A DNA stretch of 64,000 nucleotides from an uncultured Desulfobacter sp. (GTDB lineage: Bacteria; Desulfobacterota; Desulfobacteria; Desulfobacterales; Desulfobacteraceae). A program made the translations under genes and the position numbers. Below the pieces are notes generated by a model, which was not told the origin of the DNA, did not search any database, and saw nothing but the letters and a program-made list of their open reading frames with translations. The stretch lies in assembly GCF_963664415.1 (NCBI RefSeq), contig NZ_OY761440.1, positions 372,001-436,000 on the forward strand. The letters run 5' to 3'. Positions 55,074 through 63,967 of this stretch are shown piece after piece; within the stretch, counting starts at the first letter, position 1; every line of letters starts with the position of its first letter.

Positions 55074-56087
55074 TTATGCCGCTCTCTGCATGGATAAGAT
55101 ACCTTCGAGAGAAAGCGGTTTTGCTAATATTCCCAAAGCAACAGCGGGTACCTCTCTTGTCGTCCAATGCGGACGGACATAGTTGTGAATTATTTGATGA
55201 ACATCCAGTGTTCTTTGTAAGCCCTTTACCGTTTTTGCATAAGTGTTTGTTTTCCTCCTGAAAGTACTATTCTTTCGCCTGATTGCAGCGTTTTGAGCCT
55301 CAAGGTGGTTGGCATGGATTTCGGATTCCTTTAAATTTTGATCCGTATCAAGATGTTCTCGCTGTGGAGCTTGGTATTTTGGGCGTTTACGGCCTTTTTT
55401 GTGTTTTTGATCCCCTTTGTTTTTAACACGAACTTTGACTCCTTTAGGAAGAACTCTGGGAGGACGCCCCTTTTTGCCGGTTTGAAAAACCTCGGAACAT
55501 AATTCGAAAAGCATATTACCATATCGTCTTTCACCATCTGAAAAAAACGATAAATCATCTGTATGATCGATATACCCGCATACGGTTTTCATAACTGATT
55601 TGAATAATGATGTATCTTTTTTCCCACATCGTTGGTCGACAATAAATCGACTGGCTCTTTCCATAATGACCGCTGTCCAGCCTTCGGATTCCGATGGCAT
55701 TGTTCGTTTACCGACAATGGTGTAGAGCTCATCTCCTTCAAATGTCAGGGATATAAATTCATGACAAAAACCATATAGCAACAATGTGGCTTTCTGGTCG
55801 GCAAATCTATTTTCCCATAGTGCAATGGTACTTTTGTTTGATCTCAATACCCTGCCGGTTGCTCGAAGCCCAAGGCCTTCACCGCGAAGTCTCAATGCAG
55901 ATGCAACCTTGCTGATTGGCGTTTTAATATTATTCATGGCTGTATTGTGGGTTTCCGAAAACAAGCGTTCACAACGCCTACAGATATACAGTTTCCGGAT
56001 TCCATTGTGTATGGTCGGATAATGTTTAAAAACCGATGTGTCAGATGAGCAGCAGTATGGGCATTGGAGTGGGGTAGTTTTTTTCAT
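55074..56087 (-). CDS. IS1-like transposase (single-frame)
   Basis: 337 residues. N-terminal zinc ribbon (CPYCCSSDTS ... CRRCERLFSETHN) and helix-turn-helix (GEGLGLRATGRVLRSNKSTI) as in InsA, then the InsB-like catalytic part with FEGDELYTIVGKRT, SFFSDGERRYGNMLFELC and the C-terminal HQIIHNYVRPHW. Element ends are not certain; GGTTTATGCC at 55071 and ATAACC at 56086 could be the tips. It lies between the truncated IS1634 transposase and the brxL fragment, so its arrival probably went with deletion on both sides. Confidence 0.75.
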   Translation of the reverse strand: MKKTTPLQCPYCCSSDTSVFKHYPTIHNGIRKLYICRRCERLFSETHNTAMNNIKTPISKVASALRLRGEGLGLRATGRVLRSNKSTIALWENRFADQKATLLLYGFCHEFISLTFEGDELYTIVGKRTMPSESEGWTAVIMERASRFIVDQRCGKKDTSLFKSVMKTVCGYIDHTDDLSFFSDGERRYGNMLFELCSEVFQTGKKGRPPRVLPKGVKVRVKNKGDQKHKKGRKRPKYQAPQREHLDTDQNLKESEIHANHLEAQNAAIRRKNSTFRRKTNTYAKTVKGLQRTLDVHQIIHNYVRPHWTTREVPAVALGILAKPLSLEGILSMQRAA

Positions 56088-56091
56088 AACC

Positions 56092-56943
56092 GCTGTTAAT
56101 CACATCATTCATATAATATCAATCCTCATTCAAAAGGAAAGTGCGTTCAACGGTTCAGGCCCAGTGCCACCGCGGGCGAATATAATGGAACTGGCTCCTA
56201 AAGGAACAGGAAAATCATATATCTATAGCCAATTATCCCGACATGCCTGGCTGATCAGCGGAGGGGTCGTGACCCGGGCACAACTATTTTATGATATGAA
56301 CCGCAAACAAGCCGGTATTATCTCGAATTTCAATGCGGTAATCCTTGATGAAATCCAAACGATTAAGCTAAGCAATGAGGGCGAAATTATAGGCGCATTA
56401 AAGGGGTATTTAGAGTCCGGTGAATTCAGGGTTATGGGATTTCATGGATCTTCTGATTCAGGGTTTGTTATACTTGGCAATATTCCGATTATAGATGGTA
56501 TGCCAAGAGACAAAAACTGCTTCAGTGAGCTGCCCAATTGGCTCAATGGACATGATGCCACCGCATTGCTTGACCGGTTTCACGCTTTGGTTCCTGGTTG
56601 GGAGCTTCCGAGAATCCAATCAACTTCATTGTGTAAATCCTTCGCATTGAGAGCAGACTATTTTGGTGAAGTATTATATACTCTCAGGTCTAAGCAGGAA
56701 CACATGGCCTTTGTAAAAGATCACACTCAATCACATGGAGATCTGAGAGATACCCGAGCTGTAAGATTATTGGCATGTGGATATCTTAAATTATTATTTC
56801 CCAATTTGGACACAGTTGATTTAGACGAATTCAATGAATATTGTTTGCAACCCGCCATAGATTTAAGATCTAATATGCGACGTCAAATGGCAAACGTTGA
56901 TCCAGAATTCTCACCGAATATAGCTGATATCCAGGCTTGTTGA
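56092..56943 (+). pseudogene. brxL: AAA+ fragment of BrxL (BREX Lon-like protein)
   Basis: From about 56170 the frame reads as the AAA+ core of BrxL: NIMELAPKGTGKSYIYSQLS (Walker A), LISGGVVTRAQLFYDMNRKQ, AVILDEIQTIKL (Walker B), IIGALKGYLESGEF, FVILGNIPI and a sensor region. The M+-type N-terminal domain is missing, cut by the IS1-like element, and the frame ends at ANVDPEFSPNIADIQAC without the C-terminal Lon-like domain. BrxL marks BREX types 1 and 4; together with brxP it points to type 4. A gene this short cannot give a normal BrxL. Confidence 0.8.
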
Positions 56944-57048
56944 TTATCAATCGAATATCTACCCAGCAAAGATTTATTACTTTGTGGGCCATAAAATCCA
57001 AAATATGGACTGCAAACTCATTTGTGGACCACTGATGGACTGCGAAAA

Positions 57049-57097
57049 TTCCAACAAAAAAATGAACCGGGTGAAACCGGTTATTTTTGCGTTAGAT
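57049..57097 (+). other. attC-like recombination site B
   Basis: TTCCAAC (57049-57055) and GTTAGAT (57091-57097, exact GTTRRRY) flank the stem AAAAATGAACCGG (57058-57070) against CCGGTTATTTTT (57077-57088), with one unpaired G in the left arm exactly as in site A. The similarity of the two sites over about 40 bases is what suggests integron attC sites of one family. It is followed 18 bases later by a small membrane-protein gene. Confidence 0.6.
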
Positions 57098-57114
57098 TTC
57101 AAAAAAATTGTTTC

Positions 57115-57489
57115 ATGAGAGAGAATCAATTTAAAATATTCTTGTTCATTAGAAACGGAATCATAACAATGATACCGTTATTTTTGGCATTTATTGCTGT
57201 AAATTTAATAAATATATTCACAGTAAATAAATATTTAGAAAGTTCAAAAAACATTGTTTTTTCAGTCTTTTCTTTCCTATTTGGCCTTCCTTGGACTATA
57301 TTCAGTGTAGGCAACTTCAACACAAATTCACAAACTGTGTATGAATGGCTTGCACTTTTATCATTGGCATTGCCAGTGTTCATAAACTGTTTAATATTGG
57401 CTAAATTTATATCTTTGAAAAGGAGTATGATTGTATCATCAATATTATCTACAGGTTTAATTATTATTACATTAATTTTTGCTTCCTGA
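57115..57489 (+). CDS. Small membrane protein in a cassette-like unit between two attC-like sites
   Basis: 124 residues, about four hydrophobic segments (near 8-30, 44-62, 75-95 and 100-120) with short polar loops. No family recognised. It begins 18 bases after attC-like site B and ends 50 bases before site C, the exact layout of an integron gene cassette, and its AT-rich composition differs from the neighbours. An upstream in-frame start at 57022 would lie inside the attC and is rejected. Confidence 0.65.
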   Translation: MRENQFKIFLFIRNGIITMIPLFLAFIAVNLINIFTVNKYLESSKNIVFSVFSFLFGLPWTIFSVGNFNTNSQTVYEWLALLSLALPVFINCLILAKFISLKRSMIVSSILSTGLIIITLIFAS

Positions 57490-57539
57490 TAATACTTACT
57501 TTTCAGAAAACAAAATGCAAAAATATAATATAAATAATT

Positions 57540-57600
57540 ATCTAACGAATAAGGATAGATCGTGTGAGGAACGAACCACGATCTTATCCGATTGTTGAAC
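57540..57600 (+). other. attC-like recombination site C
   Basis: ATCTAAC (57540-57546, exact RYYYAAC) and GTTGAAC (57594-57600, exact GTTRRRY) flank a long stem: GGATAGATCGTG (57553-57564) against CACGATCTTATCC (57577-57589) with one extra base in the right arm; AAT and ATT extend it. Length 61 bp is within the attC range. It closes the cassette that starts at site B. Confidence 0.6.
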
Positions 57601-57626
57601 AAGCCCGGCCCAAATGAGCCGGGTTT
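57601..57626. terminator. GC-rich hairpin after the cassette
   Basis: AAGCCCGGC (57601-57609) and GCCGGGTTT (57618-57626) form a stem of nine pairs with one mismatch, with T at the end, directly after attC-like site C. Probably a terminator. Confidence 0.5.
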
Positions 57627-58756
57627 CCATATATATGAAAATATCTTTTTGGGGATTAAGGATCTGAAAGGCGTGTGATTTCCGGGCACCTGAGATAAGA
57701 CGCACCTATAGCGTTGCCCTTTTCAGGGCTTTCTAAAAAAAGCCGGATTATTTCATAGTGTTGTTCACCTCCAGTTAAATTGAGATTGGGTTTCTACCTT
57801 TTGTTTATCCTATCCTGTACCGACAGGCTTTATTCCGAGGATTTTCATAGGCTTCCCGCAATGGGGGCATTTAAAAACAGGCCTTGGCCGAAGCACTATT
57901 GCCATAATCCGAACGTGGAGAATCATCTGTACTAGGAAGAGCAATTTCTTGGCATTCCCGTGAAGAAAGCCGTAATCTCTTGCCCTACGAAATCCCCTGG
58001 GCAACACATGAAGCAGGATCAGGTGCAGAAACTCCTCTCCTTTAAGGGTTCGCCTGCACATCTCTTTGGTTTTACCGTCAATATACATGAAGGTAACCCG
58101 GCCATCCTGATTGGCAATGATATTACGTTCGCTGATCACTCCCCGGTATAAATATCTGGACAGGTACTTCAGGGCAGACATGCCGGTTCCGACCCTGGCA
58201 CAATCGACAATCCATTTGGAACGAGCACCTTTGGGAATTGGCAAATTCTCTTTGTTCAATCCGTTCAGGAAACGTGCCCGAAAAACTTTGGCCAGGGCTT
58301 TTCGATTAAACAAATACTTGCCTTTTTTCTTTTTCCATTGCCGCCTGGATGGGTCAACACCGCCACCTGGAACAACTACATGAATATGCGGGTGAAAATC
58401 CAATCTTCTGCTATGAGTGTGAAGAACCATGGTCATACCGATTTGGGCCCCAAGGTGCCGGGGATTTAGCCCAAATTCTTTCAACGTGCTGGATACACAT
58501 GAAAACATCAGAGAATAAACTGTCCGTTGATTCCGGTATGCAACTTCCCTGAACTGACAGGGCAAGGTAAAAGTTACCATGAAATACTGGACGGGAAGCT
58601 GTTTATTTTGCTGCCGGTCAATCCATTGGCTTGTCTCATGGTTTTGACAATGGGGACAATTGCGGTTTCCACAGGACAGTGGATGCAGTTGTGTATGATT
58701 GCAGTCTGGACAGACCGTATAAATCTGCCCGGCGTCTGGTGTACGGCAACTAACTA

Positions 58757-60626
58757 GTGCCTGAACGGAAACCCTGATATCTGACTCATTGAGGCTCGGC
58801 AGGCTGGTCAAATTTTCGTCATCGCCTACCCCTCCTGATAAAAAATGTGGTGGTCACCTTAATTTCAGCGGTTCATTTTGAAATTTACTTGATTTCGGAC
58901 GCAACTCTACTGTTGGTCGTGCTCTTTTTCTTTGTGATTGCCGGGTTTAAGAGGCTTTGCGCCGTTCTGTCCGTTGAAGCTTTTTCAATTCCTTTTGTTG
59001 TATATGGTGCCCGATGATCTGGAGGTTCCTTGCCAAAATCGAAAGACTGACATATCGTTTAAATCCAAGGATGCCACTATCCGGACACCGGTCTAAACCA
59101 TGGTTTTCCAGACCATTGATTGCTGATTCCACTGCAGAGTGTTTTTTTCGGTGCTGGATGAAAACATCTGCTGTTTCCTCTTCAAGTTCAGTTTTGTTCC
59201 GTTTTCCCTTTTTCGGGAGCACCAAAATATCCAACATTCCTTTCAGCTCCTTTTTATTAGCAGGACTATAAAAGCCTTTATCAAAGCTGCATCCCCTGAG
59301 GTTGTTAAATTTATTTTGAGCCGCATTAATAATGGGAACGGTTACCTTATCATCGGTTTCTTTCTCCATCACTTGATGGTGCAGTATGAGGCCATATTTA
59401 TCCTCTACAATGCAAACCCGCAGACCCAATTCCTGGGGGACACCGGCCTTCCCCTTTGAAATCCATTCCGTATGGGGTTCAAAAATAGAAAAGACCTTTT
59501 CGGCATGTGGTATCTTTTCACCCTGAATAACACGCCGCTGAATCAGATCCACTTGCAGGATTGCATGGTCGATATATTCTATCAGTTCTTTTATCTGCGC
59601 TACGCCTATCGGATTAGATGAGCCAATGGTTTCAATGGTCAAATTCGCCTTTTGAATGAATTGTTCAGCAGCTTTGATATATAATCTGTGGGTTTCAACA
59701 ATCAGTTGAGCCCTTTTGGTCTTTTTCTGTTCATCTTTTGAAGTGGAATGTTTTAATCGCTGAGCTTGCCGAAACAGTTTTTTAAATGTCCTGATATTAT
59801 ATTCTGATTGCCTCCACATACTCATTCCCAAGCTCTGGCATATAACGGCGGCACTCTGAATCGTTTTCCTGATAGCATCAAAAAGCAGATTAATGTCTGT
59901 GGGATAGTGAACATCGGTTTCAACAACAAAAGAGTCACACTTTCCCATTAATGCCTGGTCTTTTTTTTTACCAGTAGCTTGTGTCCTTCTTTGACAACCA
60001 ACGTATTGATTTCATCGAGAATCTCAGGGGTTAAAAGCTGAACATTGTCCTTCAAGGTTTGGAGCGCATACATGTCATCATCGTCCATCAACCCGTGACC
60101 AAGCATCTGTCTTATTGTCTTGTGATTATTGACGATTTCTTGAAGTTTATCATAATCCCAGTTGCAGTTGAGCCGAACTGTTCCCATCACAAGAATTTTC
60201 CATAGATCCATTCCGGGTCGCCCATTTTTTGAATTAACATCCTCTGGGACTATGGTTTCGAGAATTTCGAAAACTTTCTGACGAAGCGTTTTATGGCAAA
60301 AAATGTGCTGGAGCCCTAAAAGGAGCTTGGGAATTTCATCTCTGGCTCTCATGTCAATTTTGATCTGGTCGATGGGAGTCTGCCCGAATGTCATTTGTGG
60401 CTCAAAAACTTTACGCAAAACAACCTCGAAGTTCTATTGGGTTTGTAAAAAATCAAATTCCTACCAAACTGCGCAGTATCAAATAAATATTTTAAATTCA
60501 ATTAGTTATTAAATCATACTAACTAGAAAAATTCAATAAGTAATTCAAGTCTTTTCCAAAACTTCAAAAATAATTTCAGCATCATCCCCCTGAAAAATAG
60601 AGTGTTTTGAATTTCCGGTCAGACAC
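58757..60626 (-). mobile_element. ISNCY-type insertion element
   Basis: 1870 bp, terminal inverted repeats GTGCCTGAACGGAAA and (reverse complement of the right end) GTGTCTGACCGGAAA, 13 of 15 bases equal, flanked by the direct repeat TAACTA (58751-58756 and 60627-60632). It is inserted in the IS91-type transposase gene. The region 60419-60626 is its non-coding right end. Confidence 0.85.
58947..60418 (-). CDS. ISNCY-type transposase, split by a -1 frame change at A9
   Basis: The N-terminal piece (59948-60418, 156 residues) holds KNGRPGMDLWKILVMGTVRL and DDMYALQTLKDNVQL. The C-terminal piece (58947-59948, 333 residues) begins GKCDSFVVETDVHYPTDINL with the first acidic residues and continues with GCSFDKGFYSP and KKHSAVESAINGLENHGLDR. 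The two join as KKKDQALMGKCDSF by a -1 shift at nine A (59961-59969, complement). Either a programmed frameshift or a disabling deletion. Confidence 0.8.
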
Positions 60627-60731
60627 TAACTATGGCGTTTAAGGCTTTGATCTGTTCCGGCAATGCCGTATCCCCGTAACGAGTCAGAAATGCATCATAA
60701 TATTCTTCAATGATATGAGAAAGTCGCATGA

Positions 60732-61636
60732 TTAAACCTTCCAGAAATCTACATGAATGGTGTTAATCAAATCATTGATGGTCGTCCTGCAGTCCTTTTC
60801 CGTGACATCAGTAAGGTGTGCGTAACGTGCAGTTGTTTCAGGGCGGGCATGGCCAAGAAGGGCCTGGATGTGGCGAAGGCTTAAGCCCTTTTCAAGCAGA
60901 TGGGTCGCAAAACTGTGGCGCAAAGAGTGTATGGAAACTTTTTTTTGATACCGCAATCGGCGACTACAGCCTTCATGGCATTTTGGACACCACCCCGGTC
61001 CATATGAGATTTTGCCTTCTGGATGGTTTCCAGTGAACCGTTGGCATTGGGAAAAAGCAGTTTGGGGTGTTGATGTCTTTTCCATAGTTCCCGCAGTCCG
61101 ACCAGGGTGCGGTCCGGTAAGGGAATTAGCCGGTCTTTATGGCCTTTCCCTCTCCGGATATGGACAAGTTTTCGTGCTGCATCAATATCTCTCACTTGCA
61201 GGGACAATGCCTCTCCCAAACGCAGGCCCATGGAATAAGTTGTCAGCAGGAAAACCCGGTAACGCAGTTTGCGTGTCGCACCGATGAGCTTTTCCACCTC
61301 ACCAGGAGTCAAAATGTCCGGAATGGTTTTAACCTTAGGCGGCTTAACAATATTCAACCAATTCCATTCTTTTTTCAAAACAAATTTCCAGAAATGCTGG
61401 AGTCCAAGGCGATCAATTTTGACTGTACTCCATGAATGAGAGTCAACCAAATCGGAAAAGTAATCTTCAAGTTGTTCGGGTTCAAGTTTGTCCGGGCAGC
61501 AGTCAAAGTAATCTCTTACCCGCCGGATGGCCCTGGAATAAGCATCAATGGTTTTTTGAGCCTTTCCCTGAAGTCTAAGGGTTTTTAAATGGCGCTCATA
61601 GAGTTCGTTAAAACGGTTTACTTCGGATGTGTTCAT
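60732..61636 (-). CDS. Tyrosine recombinase of the IS91-type element, frame change at A8
   Basis: The N-terminal core-binding part (LRLQGKAQKTIDAYSRAIRR) and the first catalytic Arg (YSMGLRLGEALSLQ) are in the frame 60881-61636. The C-terminal catalytic part (IHSLRHSFATHLLEKGLSLR, LLGHARPETTARYAHL) is in 60732-60946. They join as GIKKKVSIHSLRH by a -1 shift at eight A (60939-60946, complement). With that shift all catalytic residues (R, H-x-x-R, H, Y) are present, total about 300 residues. Partner of the Y2 transposase that follows directly; this gene pair recurs in IS91-like elements. Confidence 0.8.
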
Positions 61637-61754
61637 GGTATACTCCTTTAATTATAGATAGTTGGGATCTTCCGTTTGATCCCACAATTAGGAGTATACA
61701 TAACTTTGGGGTTTTCCGCCGCGCGAGCGGCTTCGTTCTAACAAAGGCATAGGA

Positions 61755-61916
61755 ATGGCTATAATGAAAGAGCTAATGTCCTACATAAAAAATAACGCAA
61801 AGTCTGGTTCATATATTGCTTTGATGGCTGCCAGGGGACTCAAAAAATATTATGAACTATTCGGGTTTGAAGCGCGGAAAGTTGATGCTCCAGAAATGTA
61901 TCAAATATTAAAATGA
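61755..61916 (+). pseudogene. C-terminal fragment of a GNAT acetyltransferase
   Basis: 53 residues from the first ATG, with the reading frame open a few codons upstream (NKGIGMAIMKELMSYIKNNA). The acetyl-CoA loop (GIG) and ending KKYYELFGFEARKVDAPEMY are those of a small GNAT protein; the first two-thirds are missing, cut near the IS91-type element end at about 61700. The stop overlaps the next ATG. Confidence 0.65.
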
Positions 61917-61985
61917 GAGATTCAAATCATTCAGCAGAGCCCTTTGGCCAAGCACTTCTTGCCTACTGGCGAGGCAATAAATCAT
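61913..61985 (+). pseudogene. N-terminal fragment of an unknown gene, cut by IS1595 copy 2
   Basis: 24 codons (MRDSNHSAEPFGQALLAYWR, then GNKS) starting in a 4-base ATGA overlap with the GNAT stop, so translationally coupled. The PFGQALLAYWRGxK opening resembles SAM-dependent methyltransferases that begin this way, but the fragment is too short to be sure. Beyond the IS the frame does not resume as a recognisable protein. Confidence 0.4.
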
Positions 61986-63017
61986 GGCTCATGTTGCGTT
62001 TCAAGGTCTTATTTGACCAAAAGTTCGACAAGCGAATGGAGCAGGGCCTTTCCCCGTTTGCCGACGTTATGAACGAACTCGAAAAAACCGAGATAGAACG
62101 GGAGCTTCTCTTGTGAGATGCCTCGATGAGGACGCAACCAACCACGTAGCAAGGACCAGAAGCCTTCCATGGTATTGACATGGACTTCATGGAAACCATC
62201 GCCATCCTCGTCTCTGGCGTATTCTCCAGCCCCGTGATTCACGCTCTTATGCTTGTACCCCCACTCGGTTAATCGATTGTAGATCGCATATTCATCAGTG
62301 TAAATCAAAGTCCCCGGCAAAACGGTCGACTTTACCAAGGGCTCAATAGTTACCCTGCGAACATTAGCAAGCATTTGAATCACTACCAGACCGCATCGCT
62401 GAATCATACCGAATACAGGTGGTTTCTCTTTTTCCAATGTACCCCGCCCACGAGCACCTCGTAAACGATTTCGACGGCCTTCCCTGCCTTTTCGGGCTAC
62501 TGCTTCGGGATTGCCTTTATGCCCTGCTACAATGTAGACCTCATCACATTCAACTTCGTCTCCAAGGGTTACTTGAGGCTTTTTTTTATCACGCCTTCAC
62601 GAAGTTGGGTGGTCATCCTTTGAACATCAGTGCGGTCCAGGTCCAGTTCTTTGGCAATTTGCTTGTTGGACAAGTTCAACCCCATGAAATACAGACACAA
62701 TATCCATACCTTGAGGGGTTGGTGATGTCCAGCGAAGATGGTGCCTGTAAGGTCATCAAACCGTTTGCCGCAATTTTTACATTCATAACGTTGTCTGGCA
62801 GGTTCTTTTTCATCAAAACCCCTTTTGATTATTCGTTTGGAATCACAATACGGACATTGACGTCCTTCCGGCCAGCGCAACTCCCGAACAGTGTTGTAAC
62901 ATTGCGTATCATCAATCAGAGTCTTTATGTTTACTTGCATCCGTTGGGCCCCTATGGTGAATTGGGTCAAAAAGTTCACCATCTAACATTTCAAGCCCCT
63001 GATACGCAACATGAGCC
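61986..63017 (-). mobile_element. IS1595-family element, copy 2
   Basis: 1032 bp, same ends and gene content as copy 1, flanked by a different perfect 8-bp target duplication, TAAATCAT (61978-61985 and 63018-63025). Same orientation as copy 1. Confidence 0.93.
62009..62982 (-). CDS. IS1595-family transposase, copy 2, same -1 frame change at A8
   Basis: Same two-frame structure as the copy at 42343-43316: N-terminal zinc ribbon/helix-turn-helix part 62569-62982, C-terminal ISXO2-like DDE part from about 62576 down to 62009, joined at eight A (62580-62587, complement). One residue differs, Ile for Val in CDSKR(I/V)IKRGF. Confidence 0.85.
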
Positions 63018-63040
63018 TAAATCATTATCGTTAGCACGGC

Positions 63041-63967
63041 TTAGCCAAAGTCTTCTGAGGCTGGTACAGAAACAGTTTCATAGTCAGCACCGTAATAGCC
63101 GCCTTTTCCCTTGTCTAAGGAGTGCTGGTCAGCAATTTCGGACGCGTTCGTTATATCGTGCCACGCCATTTCGACGACATCGATAACCTCATCGAAAATA
63201 TTGTTCCCAGAAATTTCGTGGATCGGCTCATTCTCTTTGATGAGCTGAATGGTTTGATAAACACCATATTCGTAATCCTTCTGGAGTTTTGCGATGAGGG
63301 AATCCTTGTTCGTGTCACAGAGGCGTTCAACCAAATCGATGATGTCATTGGTTATAGGCCCAAAGGGCGGCAGGTAGGGCACGACATCATAAATGTATTG
63401 GAATGGAACAATTGTATACGGGAACTTAGCAATGAACTCCTTGTCGCCACTGCGCGGGGCTGCAAATACATTTAGTCCTTTGGGAGCCGGATGGTTGTCT
63501 GCATGCCAAAGGGCTGCAAAGACAACGGCCATGGCGGCTCCTTTACTGTGGCCCGTAATATAGACGGGTTTATCGAAGCCAAGCTTTTCGATCTCGTTAA
63601 TGATGCCGCTATAAATCGTTTGCACCGCATTGAGGAAGCCCGCGTGCATTTTGCCCTGAACACCGGCCTGAGGAATCAGTTGAACATTGGCATCTTCAAG
63701 CCAGTCCATGATTGATAAAAACACGTTTTCGAAGTTTCCGCCATAACTTAAGGTTCCTCTGAAGGCCACAATGATGTTCCCATCAGCCTGGCCGACAAGG
63801 GCGGCATTGGTGCCCTGAATGATGGCAACGGGGGGCTCTGACCACTCGACCGGTTCATAGTAGTCGGAATAAAGCGTTCCCGATGGAAGCTCGAACTTGG
63901 TTGCCGTGGGATCGAGCATTTCGGCGCATCGGCTTGCGCATAGCATTTTCTTCAGCATACAGGTCAT
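63041..63967 (-). CDS. Class 3 lipase-family protein
   Basis: 308 residues, ATG at 63967 with AAAGGAGAC before it. Alpha/beta-hydrolase of the fungal-type class 3 lipase family: NIIVAFRGTLS (oxyanion strand), nucleophile YITGHSKGAAMAVVFAAL, VFAAPRSGDKEF, then an Asp in YIYDVVPYLPPFG and a late His. No signal peptide is visible, so it is probably intracellular or released by another route. Its 3' end lies 24 bases from IS1595 copy 2. Substrate unknown. Confidence 0.85.
   Translation of the reverse strand: MTCMLKKMLCASRCAEMLDPTATKFELPSGTLYSDYYEPVEWSEPPVAIIQGTNAALVGQADGNIIVAFRGTLSYGGNFENVFLSIMDWLEDANVQLIPQAGVQGKMHAGFLNAVQTIYSGIINEIEKLGFDKPVYITGHSKGAAMAVVFAALWHADNHPAPKGLNVFAAPRSGDKEFIAKFPYTIVPFQYIYDVVPYLPPFGPITNDIIDLVERLCDTNKDSLIAKLQKDYEYGVYQTIQLIKENEPIHEISGNNIFDEVIDVVEMAWHDITNASEIADQHSLDKGKGGYYGADYETVSVPASEDFG

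Larger units (their letters stand above)
57810..60729 (-). pseudogene. IS91-type Y2 transposase interrupted by an ISNCY-type element
   Basis: Coding in two pieces: 60729-60627 (MRLSHIIEEYYDAFLTRYGD then TALPEQIKALNAI) and about 58750-57810. Removing 58757-60626 and one TAACTA restores ALNAIVSCRTPDAGQIY. The product has the zinc finger CPDCNHTQLHPLSCGNRNCP, the HUH motif FHPHIHVVVPGGG and the paired tyrosines in ALKYLSRYLYRG of rolling-circle IS91 transposases. The ATG is 2 bases after the integrase stop, so the two belong to one element. Confidence 0.88.

Noticed and set aside
57022..57114. Upstream start for the small membrane protein
   Set aside because: It would translate through attC-like site B; the ATG at 57115 fits cassette layout.
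58757..58854. N-terminal extension of the IS91-type transposase
   Set aside because: This stretch is the end of the ISNCY-type element; the true N-terminus is at 60729-60627 and joins in frame.
61723..61745. GTTCTAAC near the GNAT fragment as an attC core
   Set aside because: It is in frame with the GNAT coding sequence (NKGIG) and lacks attC arms.
42320..63017. Composite transposon bounded by the two IS1595 copies
   Set aside because: Each copy has its own different 8-bp target duplication, so each inserted on its own.
63026..63040. GTTAGCA near the lipase gene as another attC core
   Set aside because: No partner core and no stem arms are found around it.
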